From Micrococcaceae bacterium Sec5.1 (GTDB taxonomy: Bacteria; Actinomycetota; Actinomycetes; Actinomycetales; Micrococcaceae): DNA of 64,000 nt. Positions 47,414-58,980 of this stretch are shown here, in pieces. The position numbers and the translations under genes were made by a program. Below the pieces are notes generated by a model that saw nothing but the letters and a program-made list of their open reading frames with translations, searched no databases and was not told where the DNA came from. The stretch spans positions 3,286,001 through 3,350,000 of the forward strand of contig CP143430.1 of the NCBI GenBank assembly GCA_039636795.1, written 5' to 3'. Numbering within the stretch: the first letter of the stretch is position 1; the number at the start of each line of letters is the position of its first letter.

Positions 47414-49479
47414 ACCGGGCCGGCTGTGCGCTTCGCCGCATTCGCTGCCTTGACGGCACGCATGGCACGGGTTGCGTCTGCGGCGTCTGCGTAAGGAATG
47501 AAGTAGAGGGTACGGACGTCTGCCTCAGCCTCGCTTCCAGGGGCTTGCGTACCACCGGAGAACAGCTGAAGTGGCGCCGGACCGGCGCTACGGAGCTTTG
47601 TACCTGATTTCAGCTTGACGCTTGCCTCGAAGGTACTGGAAAAAAGCGCGACGTCGGCCCTTGGCCCGGTCACTGAAGCTACCCGCACTGCCGGGGGAAG
47701 CTGGAGTTCCTTCCGGAGTGCCAGTTCGCGCGAAGCGTAGCCCGGTGCATCCCAGCGGAGCAAGGCTCCGGTAGCGGTTGTGTCGTCTGCCGTGATGATG
47801 ACCAATCCCCCCTGCTTGGCGGGTCTGACCAGCGACGCAGCGTTGAACCACCGCCGAACAGTGTCCTCACCGGCCCGCAGGTTTTCCCGGCGGAGCAATG
47901 AATTGCCATCCAGAAGCAGCGCCGCTGCGTACCCTTGGGGAGCCACGGGTTCGGCGCCAACTGTAGCAACGACCAATGCCGGAGCATCAGGCACCGTTGC
48001 CTTGATGTTCTCCCCCGACGAGGTGATAACCGTTTTTCCAGGAAAAGCCCGCCCTAGTTCCTCCGCCGTTCGCACAGCTCCTGTCGCACTACGGCGCAGG
48101 TGGGTGCCGTTGCAATGGTTGCATCGCCACTGCGGCGCCGGCGTGGAACACCAGCGGCAAAGCGGCATGGCGGAACTGCTGGAGATGACCAGCGGTCCTT
48201 GGCAGTTGTTGCAGCGGGCCAGTTCCCGGCACGTCTCGCAAGCCAAAGAGGGCGCGTAGCCAGCACGTGCAACCTGCACCAGCACAGGGCCATGTTCGAG
48301 GCCTTCCTTGGCCGCACGCCATGCTGCTCCGGGCAAACGTGCAATCCGGGCCAGGGGATCACGTTCCTGCTCAAAGCTGTCAGCTGTGTTCAGGACGCGC
48401 GGAACAGTGGAGCGAATGACCGTTCGCGGCGCCTCGATCGGCACAGCCCATTGCATTTCAACCAGGCGCTGGAGTTCAGTGCTGCGGCTGTGGGATGCCA
48501 TCAGGCAGGCTGCGTTCTCCTGCTCGGCCCGCAGGAGCAGCACTTCGCGCGTGTGCGCATAGGGAGCCCGCTGATCGATGTGGAGGTCGTCACCGTCGTC
48601 CCAACAGACTACGAGGCCCAACTGCCGGACAGGCGCATAAGCGGCGGATCTGGTGCCGATGGCTACACGCGCTTCGCCACTGAGGATTCGCAGGAAGCTC
48701 CGGTAGCGCGGAGTTTGACCGTCGTCAGCCGTCAGCCGCGCGACGTCACCCGCTGGCAGGACTTTGGCGAGGGCCGCCTCCAGCTGTTCGAGATCCCTGT
48801 AATCGGGGACGACCACCACGGCACCACGGCCGGAAGCCCGGACTGCCGCCACAGCCGAGGCAACCAGCGAAGGCCACCCGTCGGGGCCGAATCCCTGCAA
48901 CGCCGTGAGGACGGCCTTGGGCGAGCCGCCAGCGGCCAGGTGATGGAGGTACGGGGCTCCGTTGGAGTAGGAACCCCAGGCATGGGCGTCCGGCGAATTT
49001 GACGGAAGCTCCGATTCCCGTGCTGCGTCTCCGGAGAATAGCTCCTTCTCCACTTTGGCAACGCGAGGAGGAACAGCAGTACGCAGGACATCGCTCAAGG
49101 TTCCGGCGTAGCGCGCAGCTACCGTTCCAGCCAACTCAGCGATGTGGGGCGTCAGAACCGACAGTGTGGAGATTACTTTGTGAAGTGGGGTCAGCGGGTG
49201 ACCGGCATCCGAAGTATCGACGCGTTCCAGCACGAAGCCGTTAAGCTCCTGGCCGTTGAACTTCACTTTCACGCGGACTCCGGGAACAGCAGAATCAGCG
49301 AGGTCAGCGGGCACGCTGTAATCGAAGGGCCGATCCAGGTGTGGCAGGGAGGATTCCAGCACCACGCGGGCGACTGGATTCTCTGCCGCCAGCGGAGGTC
49401 CACTGACGGGAGCCTTGTCCGGGAATCCTTGAAGCAAAGAAGGTTGAAGCAGCGACGGCTGGGCTTCGTGTCCGGCCAT
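47380..49479 (-). CDS. priA: primosomal protein PriA, actinobacterial form without a working helicase site
   Basis: Recognises stalled forks for replication restart. The 699-residue protein keeps the N-terminal 3'BD (HLDRPFDYSVPADL) and the zinc region with four Cys pairs (CETC, CNNC, CRWC, CNHC). The canonical Walker A of E. coli PriA (GSGKT) is missing; the equivalent stretch reads AAGGSPKAVL. The DEEH box reads VVCWDDGDD. UniProt describes mycobacterial PriA similarly as lacking helicase activity. The ATG at 49479 follows GGAGGTG. The 3' end overlaps the convergent glycosyltransferase gene. Confidence 0.9.
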   Translation of the reverse strand: MAGHEAQPSLLQPSLLQGFPDKAPVSGPPLAAENPVARVVLESSLPHLDRPFDYSVPADLADSAVPGVRVKVKFNGQELNGFVLERVDTSDAGHPLTPLHKVISTLSVLTPHIAELAGTVAARYAGTLSDVLRTAVPPRVAKVEKELFSGDAARESELPSNSPDAHAWGSYSNGAPYLHHLAAGGSPKAVLTALQGFGPDGWPSLVASAVAAVRASGRGAVVVVPDYRDLEQLEAALAKVLPAGDVARLTADDGQTPRYRSFLRILSGEARVAIGTRSAAYAPVRQLGLVVCWDDGDDLHIDQRAPYAHTREVLLLRAEQENAACLMASHSRSTELQRLVEMQWAVPIEAPRTVIRSTVPRVLNTADSFEQERDPLARIARLPGAAWRAAKEGLEHGPVLVQVARAGYAPSLACETCRELARCNNCQGPLVISSSSAMPLCRWCSTPAPQWRCNHCNGTHLRRSATGAVRTAEELGRAFPGKTVITSSGENIKATVPDAPALVVATVGAEPVAPQGYAAALLLDGNSLLRRENLRAGEDTVRRWFNAASLVRPAKQGGLVIITADDTTATGALLRWDAPGYASRELALRKELQLPPAVRVASVTGPRADVALFSSTFEASVKLKSGTKLRSAGPAPLQLFSGGTQAPGSEAEADVRTLYFIPYADAADATRAMRAVKAANAAKRTAGPVQLRLDGVDVL

Positions 49480-49637
49480 ACTCTTCACCTCCAACTCAGT
49501 TGCGCGGACTTTCCACATGGAACGCAGGATGCCCGCAGCGGGATCGACCCACTGCGGGCATCTCTCTGGCTCCAGCCAATCATGGGCCACCGACAAAGTT
49601 ACAAACACGCCGCTGGCACAGGCGGATAAGCGGGAGA

Positions 49638-50867
49638 TCAGGCGTTGAAGAATTCCTTCAGGTCCGCCACACGGTCCAGGCGCTCCCAGGTGAAGTCGGG
49701 CTCGTCACGGCCGAAGTGGCCGTGAGCCGCCGTCTTGGTGTAAATGGGACGCTTGAGGTCCAAGGCGTCGATGATGGCCCGGGGACGGAGATCGAAGAGC
49801 TCGTTGATGGCCTCACCGATGCGGGCCGGGTCAACAGTTTCCGTGCCGAAGGTCTCTACGTACGTTCCCACCGGACGGGCCTGGCCAATGGCGTAGGCAA
49901 TCTGGATCTCCGCGCGCTTGGCCAGACCTGCAGCTACCACGTTCTTGGCAACCCAGCGCATGGCGTAGGCAGCCGAACGATCTACCTTGGAAGGGTCCTT
50001 GCCCGAGAAGGCGCCTCCACCATGCCGGGAGAACCCGCCATAGGTATCGACAATAATCTTGCGACCAGTGAGACCAGCATCGCCAACCGGGCCGCCGATC
50101 ACGAAGGCGCCCGCAGGGTTCAGGATGTTGGCTACATGGGAGATGTCAAGGTTGGACGCGGCCAGAACAGGATCGATGACGTGGCTCGCGAGGTCGGCGC
50201 GCAGTTGGTCCAGGCTCGCATCTTCGGCGTGCTGACTGGAAATCACTACCGTTTCAACCGAAACCGGACGGTCGCCGTCGTACCCTACCGTGACCTGCGT
50301 TTTACCATCCGGACGGAGGTACGCAAGTTCGCCGCTCTTGCGGACCTCGGTGAGGCGCTCCGACAAACGGTGGGCAAGCCAGATGGGCGTCGGCATGTAG
50401 GACGCAGTCTCATCGCTGGCGTAGCCGAACATGATGCCCTGATCGCCGGCACCTTGGAGATCGTAGTCGTCCTCTTGGCGGCCTTCACGTGCCTCAAGGG
50501 AGTTGAAGACGCCGCCGGCGATGTCGTTGGACTGCTGCCCGATGGACACCGAGACGCCACAGCGGGCACCGTCGAAACCGTTGGCGGAAGAATCATAGCC
50601 AATGCCAAGAATGGTCTCGCGGACAATCTGCGGTATCTCGACGTAAGCGTCGGTTGTTACCTCACCGGCCACGTGGACCAGGCCGGTGGTGGCCATGGTC
50701 TCGACGGCAACGCGGGATTCAGGATCAGCAGCCAGGAGCCCATCCAGGATGGCATCGCTGATCTGATCGCAGATCTTGTCCGGGTGCCCTTCAGTGACCG
50801 ACTCTGAAGTGAAGAGCCGGAGCTTGGACGGGGTGCCATGGTGTTCATGGTGCAGCGGTAAAGTCAC
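49638..50867 (-). CDS. metK: S-adenosylmethionine synthetase
   Basis: Makes S-adenosylmethionine from methionine and ATP. The three motifs are present: [19 protein letters not shown], the phosphate loop [16 protein letters not shown] and [12 protein letters not shown]. The 409-residue length is normal. The GTG start follows AGGTGGTCGA. The gene lies between priA and coaBC in the conserved actinobacterial order. Confidence 0.97.
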   Translation of the reverse strand: MTLPLHHEHHGTPSKLRLFTSESVTEGHPDKICDQISDAILDGLLAADPESRVAVETMATTGLVHVAGEVTTDAYVEIPQIVRETILGIGYDSSANGFDGARCGVSVSIGQQSNDIAGGVFNSLEAREGRQEDDYDLQGAGDQGIMFGYASDETASYMPTPIWLAHRLSERLTEVRKSGELAYLRPDGKTQVTVGYDGDRPVSVETVVISSQHAEDASLDQLRADLASHVIDPVLAASNLDISHVANILNPAGAFVIGGPVGDAGLTGRKIIVDTYGGFSRHGGGAFSGKDPSKVDRSAAYAMRWVAKNVVAAGLAKRAEIQIAYAIGQARPVGTYVETFGTETVDPARIGEAINELFDLRPRAIIDALDLKRPIYTKTAAHGHFGRDEPDFTWERLDRVADLKEFFNA

Positions 50868-50955
50868 TCGACCACCTTACTGTGTTGCGGGGCGGCGGCA
50901 TCTGCCGTGTGTCCCTTTGCTAAGAATTGGGGGCGGAGGCTACCGCCGGTAGATG

Positions 50956-52215
50956 TTACGGAGCCGGAAAAACCCTGGCCAACTCGGCGCCTACCCGATC
51001 AATAACGGCCGCAGCGACGTCAGACTTGGATCCGGACGCCGACTGCGGTTCGGCACCATGGCCGGAAAGGATCACTACGGAGTTGTCGTCCTGGCCGAAG
51101 ACGCGGCCAACCCCGACGTGGTTGACCACCAGGAGGTCGCAGCCCTTACGCTTGAGTTTCGCCGTGGCATGCTCCAGAACGTCGCCGTGGGCATCACCGG
51201 TCTCGGCGGCAAAACCCACGATCAGCTGCTGGCCACTCTCGGCGTTACGCCGTTCGACGAGCTCATGCAGGATGTCCGGGTTGCGAACCAGGCGCACCAA
51301 GGGTGCGTCCTCGCCGTCGACCTTCTTGATCTTGGTGTCCGAAACCTCTGCGGGACGGAAATCCGCTACAGCCGCAGCCATAATAACGACGTCGGAATCC
51401 ACCGCCGCTTTCAGCGCTGCCTCACGCAGCTCCAGGGCTGATTCAACGCGGACGAGCTCGACGCCGGCGGGTGGCTCGACGTCCATATGCGCGGCCAGGA
51501 AACGCACTGTGGCACCTGCAGCCAACGCTGCCGCGGCCAAGGCCGCACCCTGTTTCCCTGACGAACGGTTACCCAGGAAACGCACCGGGTCCAATGCTTC
51601 CCTGGTACCACCTGCCGAAATCGTCACCGTACGGCCAGCGAGGGAAGCATGTGCTGCCGGCACAGTCTTGGGTGAATCCGCCTCCGTGGTGGCCTCAGCC
51701 AACGCCATGGCGGCCGTGAAAATGGCCTCAGGTTCGGGCAGGCGGCCCGGACCGGAATCGGCACCGGTCAGGCGGCCGCTGGCAGGCTCCAGGACTGTGA
51801 CGCCTCGACTCCGCAAGGTTTCCACGTTGGCCTGGGTTGCAGCATGCTGCCACATTTCCGTGTGCATCGCAGGAGCGAACAGCACAGGACCGTGAGCCAT
51901 GAGGAGCGTGTTGGTCAGGAGGTCGCCGGCCTGGCCCGTGGCTGCCTTTGCCAGTAGGTCCGCAGTGGCCGGTGCGACGACGATCAAGTCAGCCTCGTGG
52001 CCCAGACGGACATGGTTGACCTTCTCGACGTCGTCAAAGACGCTGTTGCTGACCGGGTTTCCGGAGAGTGCCTCCCACGTAGCAACACCGACGAAACGGG
52101 TTGCTGCTTCGGTGGGGATCACCGTCACGTGGTGACCGGCTTCAGTAAAAAGCCGGAGGAGCGATGCAACCTTGTAGGCTGCGATCCCTCCCCCGACTCC
52201 GAGGACTATGCGCAC
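50956..52215 (-). CDS. coaBC: bifunctional phosphopantothenoylcysteine decarboxylase/phosphopantothenate--cysteine ligase
   Basis: Makes 4'-phosphopantetheine for CoA. The N-terminal CoaC half (about 1-180) has the flavin fold GVGGGIAAYK, the catalytic His in VRLGHEADLIV and PAMHTEMW, where the usual Asn of the PAMNxxMW motif is His. The C-terminal CoaB half shows SAGGTREALDPVRFLGNRSS, AAAVADFRP and LVVNHVG. The 419-residue length is normal. It follows rpoZ by 27 bases. The His variant may be normal in actinobacteria. Confidence 0.94.
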   Translation of the reverse strand: MRIVLGVGGGIAAYKVASLLRLFTEAGHHVTVIPTEAATRFVGVATWEALSGNPVSNSVFDDVEKVNHVRLGHEADLIVVAPATADLLAKAATGQAGDLLTNTLLMAHGPVLFAPAMHTEMWQHAATQANVETLRSRGVTVLEPASGRLTGADSGPGRLPEPEAIFTAAMALAEATTEADSPKTVPAAHASLAGRTVTISAGGTREALDPVRFLGNRSSGKQGAALAAAALAAGATVRFLAAHMDVEPPAGVELVRVESALELREAALKAAVDSDVVIMAAAVADFRPAEVSDTKIKKVDGEDAPLVRLVRNPDILHELVERRNAESGQQLIVGFAAETGDAHGDVLEHATAKLKRKGCDLLVVNHVGVGRVFGQDDNSVVILSGHGAEPQSASGSKSDVAAAVIDRVGAELARVFPAP

Positions 52216-52242
52216 GTGACCTCCGTCAACAGGCAGTCTGTT

Positions 52243-52503
52243 TTATTCTGCGGGCTCGATCGGCGTGGAAACCAGGAGGCCTTCGTTGATCTCGCGGAGG
52301 GCGATCGACAATGACTTCTCGTTCAGCTTGGTGTCTACCAAGGGACCGACGTACTCGAAGAGGCCCTCGTGCAGCTGGGCGTAGTAGGCGTTGATCTGGC
52401 GGGCACGCTTGGCGCCGAAGATTACCAGGCCGTACTTGGAATCGGCAGCCTCAAGCAGCGAATCGATCGGCGGGTTGATGATGCCTTCAAGGTTCGTGGA
52501 CAC
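52243..52503 (-). CDS. rpoZ: DNA-directed RNA polymerase omega subunit
   Basis: Small RNA polymerase subunit that helps fold and hold beta-prime. The 86-residue protein shows [21 protein letters not shown], the actinobacterial omega signature, followed by the C-terminal [11 protein letters not shown]. The GTG start is preceded by AGATTTCG-like purines only. It lies between gmk and coaBC, as in mycobacteria and streptomycetes. Confidence 0.95.
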   Translation of the reverse strand: MSTNLEGIINPPIDSLLEAADSKYGLVIFGAKRARQINAYYAQLHEGLFEYVGPLVDTKLNEKSLSIALREINEGLLVSTPIEPAE

Positions 52504-52544
52504 GAAATCTCCAAATTCTAGCGGGCCGACAAGTGCAAGCGCTT

Positions 52545-53117
52545 TTAGCGCTCGTGCGGGGTTAGCCCCATGAGTGAAACAAGCTCGTCCGCTGCCCGGC
52601 GAACGTCGTCATTAATGACGGTGTGGTCAAACTCCGGTTCAGCAGCAAGTTCCAGTTTAGCGGTTTCCAGCCTGCGCTGCTGTTCCTCGGCAGTTTCGGT
52701 GCCGCGACCCACAAGCCGACGCACCATTTCTTCCCAGCTGGGCGGTGCCAGGAAGACGAACTTGGCATCCGGCACAGCCGCTTTTACCTGGCGTGCGCCC
52801 TGAAGATCGATCTCGAGCAGTACCGATTTTCCCTCCGCAATGGCAGCATTCACGGTACTCCGGAGCGTGCCGTACCGGTTCTGGCCGTGGACCACGGCCC
52901 ACTCCAGGAGTTCGCCATCAGCTACCAGCGAGTCAAACTCTTCGGCGGACTTGAAGAAGTAGTGAACCCCATCCTTCTCGCCTGGACGCGCAGCGCGGGT
53001 GGTGGCGGAGACGGAAAGCCAGACCTCTGGATAGTTGTCCCTGATGTAGGTGGATACGGTTCCCTTGCCAACAGCAGTTGGGCCTGCGAGGACAGTCAGT
53101 CCAGGTTTCTTGCTCAC
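52545..53117 (-). CDS. gmk: guanylate kinase
   Basis: Converts GMP to GDP. P-loop GPTAVGKGT (the actinobacterial form), the GMP-binding [15 protein letters not shown], and the core HGQNRYGT. The 190-residue length is normal. It follows mihF by 21 bases. Confidence 0.96.
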   Translation of the reverse strand: MSKKPGLTVLAGPTAVGKGTVSTYIRDNYPEVWLSVSATTRAARPGEKDGVHYFFKSAEEFDSLVADGELLEWAVVHGQNRYGTLRSTVNAAIAEGKSVLLEIDLQGARQVKAAVPDAKFVFLAPPSWEEMVRRLVGRGTETAEEQQRRLETAKLELAAEPEFDHTVINDDVRRAADELVSLMGLTPHER

Positions 53118-53138
53118 GGATTCCTTCGGGGAGATGCG

Positions 53139-53465
53139 TCAAACGCTTTGCTGGGTGTCCATAAAATCTACCAGCGCCCGGGCCTGGTGAATTCCCAACC
53201 CCCTGATGCGCCGGGATCCGGCGATGCCTATCTCCGCCATGATCCCGGCCGCACGTACAGGTCCTATGCCTGGGAGGGCCTCCAACAGCTCCACCACCCG
53301 CATCCGCGCAATGGCTTCATCCGTAGTGCCTGAAGAGATCAGCTCAGCGATGCTCAGTTCACCGCGTTTGAGCCGCTCCTTGGCTGCGGCCCGCACAGCA
53401 CGCGCCTTCGCAGCCTTATCCAAAGCATCGGAACGCTCCTGCGGTGTCAGCTCTTTCAGACCCAC
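53139..53465 (-). CDS. mihF: integration host factor, actinobacterial type (mIHF)
   Basis: Nucleoid-associated DNA-binding protein of actinobacteria. The 108-residue chain has a charged helical N-terminus (RSDALDKAAKARAVRAAAKE) and a C-terminal helix-turn-helix with LLEALPGIGPVRAAGIM and RRIRGLGIHQARALVDF, a helix-hairpin-helix-like fold. I chose GTG 53465, seven bases after AGGGG; TTG at 53471 is in frame. mihF-gmk-rpoZ is a classic actinobacterial cluster. Confidence 0.93.
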   Translation of the reverse strand: MGLKELTPQERSDALDKAAKARAVRAAAKERLKRGELSIAELISSGTTDEAIARMRVVELLEALPGIGPVRAAGIMAEIGIAGSRRIRGLGIHQARALVDFMDTQQSV

Positions 53466-53564
53466 GGCCAAACCCCTGTCAGATCGGATTTGTGATTCAC
53501 GTCACGCGAAACTGATCCTGAACCTACCGGCAGGCGGCAGGTTGCGCAATGAGGCGTCAGTGAA

Positions 53565-54449
53565 TCATTCCGCCCGTAGCCCGTCGAGTGTTTCCTGGGT
53601 AACCGCCCGCAAGGCAGCCTTCGTTGGACCGGCGGCAAGGATGCCCCGGCTCGACGTAGCCAGCACTGTGGGATAGGCGGCGCCGAACGTGGAGCGGAGA
53701 TCCGCGGGCGTAGCACCCTGCGCACCCAGGCCAGGCGCCAGGATTGCTCCGCGGACCGGGCCGAGGTCGATGTCCAGATCTTCGAGTGCAGAACCGATGG
53801 TGGCGCCCACAACAAGTCCCACTGAACCCAGGACGCCCGCGTAGCGCTTGTTCTCGGCTGCGGCAGCAGTGACTATCCCGCGGGCGACGGAATTGCTTCC
53901 GCCAACGTGCTGGACAGACTTTCCCTCCGGATTGGATGTCAATGCGAGCACAAACACTCCCCTGCCATTTTGTGCGGCAAGGTCCAGGGCCGGACGCAAG
54001 GATTCGAAGCCCAAGTAGGGACTCAGGGTCACTGAGTCCGCAGCCAGGGCTGAACCGTCACGCAGCCAGGCATCTGCGTAGGCAGCCATGGTGGACCCGA
54101 TATCACCGCGCTTGGCGTCGGCGATGCTCAGCACATCCGCCTCGGCAGCTGCGGCCAACGTCCGCTCCAGGACAGCCATGCCCGCCGAGCCGTGGCGTTC
54201 GTACAATGCCACTTGCGGCTTCACCGCGGCAGCGAGGGAAGCCACGGCCTCCACAACGGTGAGCGAGAAGCGCTCCAGCCCGGCGACGTCGTCGTTCAGT
54301 CCCCAGTCAGCCAGAAGCTGGGGATGAGGATCGATTCCGACGCACAGCGGACCGCGGCTGGCCATTGCGGCAGCCAGCCGGGAGCCAAATGACTCCCGGA
54401 CCGGCTGCTGCGCGTCCTGGGCCTCGTGCGCACCAACAGAGTCAGGCAT
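53565..54449 (-). CDS. pyrF: orotidine 5'-phosphate decarboxylase (type 2)
   Basis: Last step of UMP synthesis. Active site [11 protein letters not shown] in the middle of the barrel, and [11 protein letters not shown] at the N-terminus as in the type 2 subfamily of actinobacteria. 294 residues. It overlaps carB by eight bases and is the last gene of the pyr operon. Confidence 0.95.
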   Translation of the reverse strand: MPDSVGAHEAQDAQQPVRESFGSRLAAAMASRGPLCVGIDPHPQLLADWGLNDDVAGLERFSLTVVEAVASLAAAVKPQVALYERHGSAGMAVLERTLAAAAEADVLSIADAKRGDIGSTMAAYADAWLRDGSALAADSVTLSPYLGFESLRPALDLAAQNGRGVFVLALTSNPEGKSVQHVGGSNSVARGIVTAAAAENKRYAGVLGSVGLVVGATIGSALEDLDIDLGPVRGAILAPGLGAQGATPADLRSTFGAAYPTVLATSSRGILAAGPTKAALRAVTQETLDGLRAE

Positions 54450-57400
54450 TGACGGCGGCCTGTGATGCGCTCAGGTTGGCTGCGTGCTCCTGCAGGCTGG
54501 TGACCGACCATTCGTAGGTGCGAAGTGCCTCAATTGCCTGCACGGCTGCGTTGAACTCAGCCACAGTGGTGATGCAGGGAATGCCGATGGAGGTAGCCGC
54601 TGCCCGGAGCTCGTAGCCATCGCTGCGGGCTTCCCCACCGGACGGGGTGTTGAACACCATGTCGATCTCGCCGGCAATGACGAGGTCTGCGATAGTGCCT
54701 TCACCTTCGGCGCTGCTGCCCTCGGCCACCTTGCGGACCGGAGTCGCCTGGATGCCGTTGCGGCGCAGGACGTCAGCCGTGCCACCCGTGGAGACGATCT
54801 CGAAGCCAAGGTCCGAGAGGCGCTTGACGCCCATGATCACCGAGCGCTTGTCGCGGTTGGCTACCGAAACGAAGATCTTGCCTTCGGTGGGCAGCGCGTT
54901 GTTTGCGGCGGCCTGGCTCTTGGCGAATGCGGTATCGAAGTGCTTGTCGATACCCATGACTTCGCCCGTGGACCGCATTTCCGGCCCGAGCAGGGAGTCG
55001 ACAACCTTGCCCTCCGGCGTACGGAAGCGGCTGAACGGCAGAACAGCTTCTTTGACGGCGACCGGAGCGTCCAGGGGCAAGGTGGAACCGTCACCGGTTT
55101 CCGGCAGCATCTTGTAGGCGCTGCGGAGCTGGTTGATGGTGACACCGGTACCGATCAGTGCGGCAGCTTTGGCCATCTGAACGCCAGTGGCCTTGGAAAC
55201 GAACGGTACCGTACGCGAAGCACGCGGGTTCGCTTCAAGGACGTACAGGACGTCGGAGGCCAGCGCGAACTGGATGTTGATAAGGCCACGGACGCCCACG
55301 CCCTCAGCGATGGCCCGCGTTGCAGTGCGCACGCGCTCGATCACGTTGTTGCCAAGTGTGATCGGAGGAAGGACACAGGCCGAGTCTCCGGAGTGGATAC
55401 CGGCCTCCTCGATGTGTTCCATGATGCCGCCGAGGTACATGTCGGTGCCGTCGAAGAGGGCATCGACATCGATTTCGACCGCGTCTTCCAGGAAGCGGTC
55501 AATCAGCACCGGGTGGTCCGTGGTGATTTCCGTGGCGTTGGCGATGTAGCGGGAGAGGTTTGCCTCATCGTAGACGATCTCCATGCCGCGGCCACCCAGG
55601 ACATAGGACGGACGGACAAGCACGGGATAACCGATCTCGTCAGCGATCTTCTTGGCATCCTCGAAGGAAACGGCGGTGCCGTTCTTCGGGGAGGTCAGGC
55701 CTGCCTCGTCCAGGACGCGGGCGAAGGCGCCCCGGTGCTCTGCGAGGTCAATCGCCTCAGGCGAGGTGCCCAGGATCGGCACACCGGCGTCGGCAAGCTG
55801 CTGTGCAAGCTTCAGGGGCGTCTGGCCACCGAGCTGGACGAAGACGCCCATGACGCCACCGGTGCGCTCTTCAGCGGCGATGACCTCGAGGACGTCCTCA
55901 AGGGTCAGCGGCTCGAAGTAAAGGCGCGTGGAAACGTCGTAGTCGGTGGAGACAGTCTCGGGGTTGCAGTTGACCATGACGGTCTCGTAGCCGGCCTTGC
56001 GCAGCGCCATGGAGGCGTGGACGCAGGAGTAGTCGAACTCGATGCCCTGGCCAATGCGGTTGGGCCCTGAACCAAGGATGATGACGGAGGGCTTGGCGTG
56101 CAGGCCTACCTCATCTTCCTCGTCGTAGGACGAGTAGTGGTACGGGGTGTAAGCGGCAAACTCAGCGGCACAGGTGTCCACCGTCTTGTAGACCGGACGG
56201 ATACCCAAGGCCTGGCGGACGCCGCGGACCACTGCCTCATTGTTGTGCGTCAAGGCACCGATCTGCTCGTCGGAGAAACCATGGCGCTTGGCGTTGCGCA
56301 GCATTTCCTCGGTGAGCACGCCAGCCTTGCGGATCTCCTGCGCGGTTTCGTTGAGGAGCTGCAGCTGGTCCAGGAACCAAGGATCGATCTTGGTGGCTTC
56401 GAAGAGGTCTTCCACCGTGGCGCCACCCAGAAGTGCGCGCTGTACCTGATGCAGGCGGTCCGTCGTGGGGCGCTTGGCCTTCTCGATGAGCTCGGCAACC
56501 TCGTACTCCGGCACGGAGCTGAAGTCCAGCTGCGAGCCCTTCTGCTCCAGTGAACGAAGGGCTTTCTGCAGGGCTTCGGTGAAGTTGCGGCCCATGGCCA
56601 TGGCTTCGCCTACGGACTTCATGGTGGTGGTCAGCGTGTTGTCGGCTGCCGGGAACTTCTCAAAGGCGAAGCGCGGCACCTTGACCACAACGTAGTCCAA
56701 CGTCGGTTCAAACGATGCCGGCGTCTTCTGGGTGATGTCATTCGGGATCTCGTCCAGGGTGTAACCAAGGGAGAGCTTGGTGGCGATCTTGGCAATGGCG
56801 AAGCCTGTTGCCTTGGAAGCCAGCGCGGAGGAACGGGACACGCGCGGGTTCATCTCGATAACCACGACGCGTCCCGTAGCGGGGTCGATGGCGAACTGGA
56901 TGTTGCAGCCACCGGTGTCCACGCCGACTTCGCGGATAACAGCGATGGAGACGTCCCGAAGCTTTTGGTACTCGCGGTCCGTGAGGGTCAGCGCCGGAGC
57001 AACCGTGATGGAGTCACCGGTGTGGACGCCTACGGGATCGAAGTTTTCGATGGAGCAAACAACAACGACGTTGTCGTTCTTGTCGCGCATCATCTCAAGC
57101 TCGTATTCCTTCCAGCCGAGAATGCTCTCTTCGAGCAGGACCTCGGTGGTGGGGCTGTACTGGAGGCCCTGGCCGACGATGCGGCGGAGGTCGTCCTCGT
57201 TGTAAGCCAAGCCTGAGCCCAAGCCACCCATCGTGAAGGACGGGCGGACCACCATGGGGTAGCCGAGGTCTTCGGCCGCAGCGAAGGCTTCGTCCATACT
57301 GTGAATGATGTGGCTGCGGGCCGACTCGGCGCCACAACGCTCAACGACGCCCTTGAACTTCTCGCGGTCTTCTCCGAGCTCAATGGCAGCAATGTTTGCG

Positions 57401-57750
57401 CCGATGAGTTCCACATTGTACTTCTCCAGCACACCGTTCTTGTCCAACGCGATGGCAGTGTTCAGAGCCGTCTGGCCACCCAAGGTGGGCAGGATAGCGT
57501 CCGGACGTTCCTTGGCGATGATCTTCTCAACAACCTCGGGCGTGATGGGCTCGACGTAGGTGGCGTCGGCGAACTCGGGGTCCGTCATGATCGTGGCCGG
57601 GTTGGAGTTCACGAGGATGACGCGGAGGCCTTCCTCCTTGAGGACGCGGAGAGCCTGGGTACCGGAGTAGTCGAACTCGGCTGCCTGGCCGATGACGATG
57701 GGGCCGGAACCGATGACAAGGACGCTCTTGAGATCTGTACGCTTGGGCAT
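54442..57750 (-). CDS. carB: carbamoyl phosphate synthase large subunit
   Basis: Makes carbamoyl phosphate for pyrimidines and arginine using ammonia from CarA. 1102 residues with the two ATP-grasp halves (first: [20 protein letters not shown]; second: [20 protein letters not shown]) and the C-terminal allosteric MGS-like domain ([19 protein letters not shown]). The start shares one base with the carA stop (TAATG). Confidence 0.97.
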   Translation of the reverse strand: MPKRTDLKSVLVIGSGPIVIGQAAEFDYSGTQALRVLKEEGLRVILVNSNPATIMTDPEFADATYVEPITPEVVEKIIAKERPDAILPTLGGQTALNTAIALDKNGVLEKYNVELIGANIAAIELGEDREKFKGVVERCGAESARSHIIHSMDEAFAAAEDLGYPMVVRPSFTMGGLGSGLAYNEDDLRRIVGQGLQYSPTTEVLLEESILGWKEYELEMMRDKNDNVVVVCSIENFDPVGVHTGDSITVAPALTLTDREYQKLRDVSIAVIREVGVDTGGCNIQFAIDPATGRVVVIEMNPRVSRSSALASKATGFAIAKIATKLSLGYTLDEIPNDITQKTPASFEPTLDYVVVKVPRFAFEKFPAADNTLTTTMKSVGEAMAMGRNFTEALQKALRSLEQKGSQLDFSSVPEYEVAELIEKAKRPTTDRLHQVQRALLGGATVEDLFEATKIDPWFLDQLQLLNETAQEIRKAGVLTEEMLRNAKRHGFSDEQIGALTHNNEAVVRGVRQALGIRPVYKTVDTCAAEFAAYTPYHYSSYDEEDEVGLHAKPSVIILGSGPNRIGQGIEFDYSCVHASMALRKAGYETVMVNCNPETVSTDYDVSTRLYFEPLTLEDVLEVIAAEERTGGVMGVFVQLGGQTPLKLAQQLADAGVPILGTSPEAIDLAEHRGAFARVLDEAGLTSPKNGTAVSFEDAKKIADEIGYPVLVRPSYVLGGRGMEIVYDEANLSRYIANATEITTDHPVLIDRFLEDAVEIDVDALFDGTDMYLGGIMEHIEEAGIHSGDSACVLPPITLGNNVIERVRTATRAIAEGVGVRGLINIQFALASDVLYVLEANPRASRTVPFVSKATGVQMAKAAALIGTGVTINQLRSAYKMLPETGDGSTLPLDAPVAVKEAVLPFSRFRTPEGKVVDSLLGPEMRSTGEVMGIDKHFDTAFAKSQAAANNALPTEGKIFVSVANRDKRSVIMGVKRLSDLGFEIVSTGGTADVLRRNGIQATPVRKVAEGSSAEGEGTIADLVIAGEIDMVFNTPSGGEARSDGYELRAAATSIGIPCITTVAEFNAAVQAIEALRTYEWSVTSLQEHAANLSASQAAVNA

Positions 57751-58976
57751 TACTTCTTGTCCTCAGTCTTGGATTCGGTGGAGTTGGCGGCGCCCGCCGT
57801 GGCCGTTTTGGTTTCGGCCATGAGGTCGATAAAGCGGTCGAAGAGGTACGCAGCATCGTGCGGGCCAGCCGCAGCTTCAGGGTGGTACTGGACCGAGAAC
57901 GCGGGGATGTCGAGGCAGGCGAGGCCCTCAACGACGTCGTCATTCAAGGAGACGTGGCTGACTTCCACGCGGCCGTAACGCTCCTCGGGGGCGACCGTGG
58001 CACCGTTCAGCGGCGCGTCGACGGCGAAGCCGTGGTTCTGCGAGGTGATTTCAACCTTGCCCGTGCGGCGGTCCATCACCGGCTGGTTGATGCCGCGGTG
58101 GCCGTAGCGGAGCTTGTAGGTTCCAAAGCCGAGGGCACGGCCCAGGATCTGGTTGCCGAAGCAGATGCCGAAGTAGGGCAGTTTCTCGTCCAGAACCGAG
58201 CGCAGGAGTGAGACCTGGTGGTCTGCGGTGGCAGGGTCACCGGGCCCGTTGGACATGAAGAAGCCGTCCGGATTGACCGCGTTGACCTCCTCCAGGGTGG
58301 AGGTCGCCGGCAGGACATGCACACGCACGCCGCGCTCCGCGAAGCGGACCGGGGTCATGGCCTTGATGCCGAGGTCAACGGCGGCGATGGAGAACCGGGG
58401 CTCGCCTTCCCAGCCGTGGTCCTTGGGTTCCACGACGTAAGCCTCGTCTATGGAGACCTCTTCAGCCAGCGCTGCGCCTTCCATGGGGGCGCTTGCCAGC
58501 ACGGCGTTCAGGAGCTCTTTGTCCGATGCCTGTGCGGCCTCGCCGGAGAAGATGCCTGCGCGCATGGTCTTGTGCTCGCGGAGGTGGCGGGTGATGGCAC
58601 GGGTGTCGACGCCCTGGATGCCCACGATGCCTTGCTCGACAAGTTCATCATCGAGACTGCCTTCCGAACGCCAGTTGGAGGGGCGGCGGGCAGCGTCGCG
58701 CACAATGTAGCCGGCCACCCAGATGCGGCGGGACTCAGCGTCTTCGCTGTTGACGCCCGTGTTGCCGATGTGGGGTGCTGTCTGCACCACGAGCTGGCGG
58801 GCATATGAGGGATCGGTGATGGTCTCCTGGTAGCCGGTCATTCCGGTGGCGAAGACGGCCTCACCGAGGGCCGTTCCCTGGGCGCCGTAGCTACGGCCGC
58901 GGAACATGCGACCGTCTTCCAGCACCAGTACTGCTGCGGAGGGGGTGGGTGTGGTGGCTGCTTTACTGTCCGTCAC
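57750..58976 (-). CDS. carA: carbamoyl phosphate synthase small subunit
   Basis: Glutamine amidotransferase subunit that delivers ammonia to CarB. The class I triad is clear: [12 protein letters not shown] with the Cys nucleophile, and the HPEAA motif near the end. About 408 residues. The GTG at 58976 lies four bases after the upstream stop and is preceded by GGAAAG; an ATG at 59000 would overlap the previous gene by 20 bases. Confidence 0.95.
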   Translation of the reverse strand: MTDSKAATTPTPSAAVLVLEDGRMFRGRSYGAQGTALGEAVFATGMTGYQETITDPSYARQLVVQTAPHIGNTGVNSEDAESRRIWVAGYIVRDAARRPSNWRSEGSLDDELVEQGIVGIQGVDTRAITRHLREHKTMRAGIFSGEAAQASDKELLNAVLASAPMEGAALAEEVSIDEAYVVEPKDHGWEGEPRFSIAAVDLGIKAMTPVRFAERGVRVHVLPATSTLEEVNAVNPDGFFMSNGPGDPATADHQVSLLRSVLDEKLPYFGICFGNQILGRALGFGTYKLRYGHRGINQPVMDRRTGKVEITSQNHGFAVDAPLNGATVAPEERYGRVEVSHVSLNDDVVEGLACLDIPAFSVQYHPEAAAGPHDAAYLFDRFIDLMAETKTATAGAANSTESKTEDKK

Positions 58977-58980
58977 TTTA

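Noticed and set aside
53480..53564. Terminator between pyrF and mihF from ACCTGCCG-type repeats
   Set aside because: The pairing has a mismatch and no T-run, so it is too weak to call.
54484..56070. Long plus-strand open frame opposite carB
   Set aside because: It is a shadow of carB in high-G+C DNA: no ribosome site, no recognisable domain, and carB on the other strand is complete.
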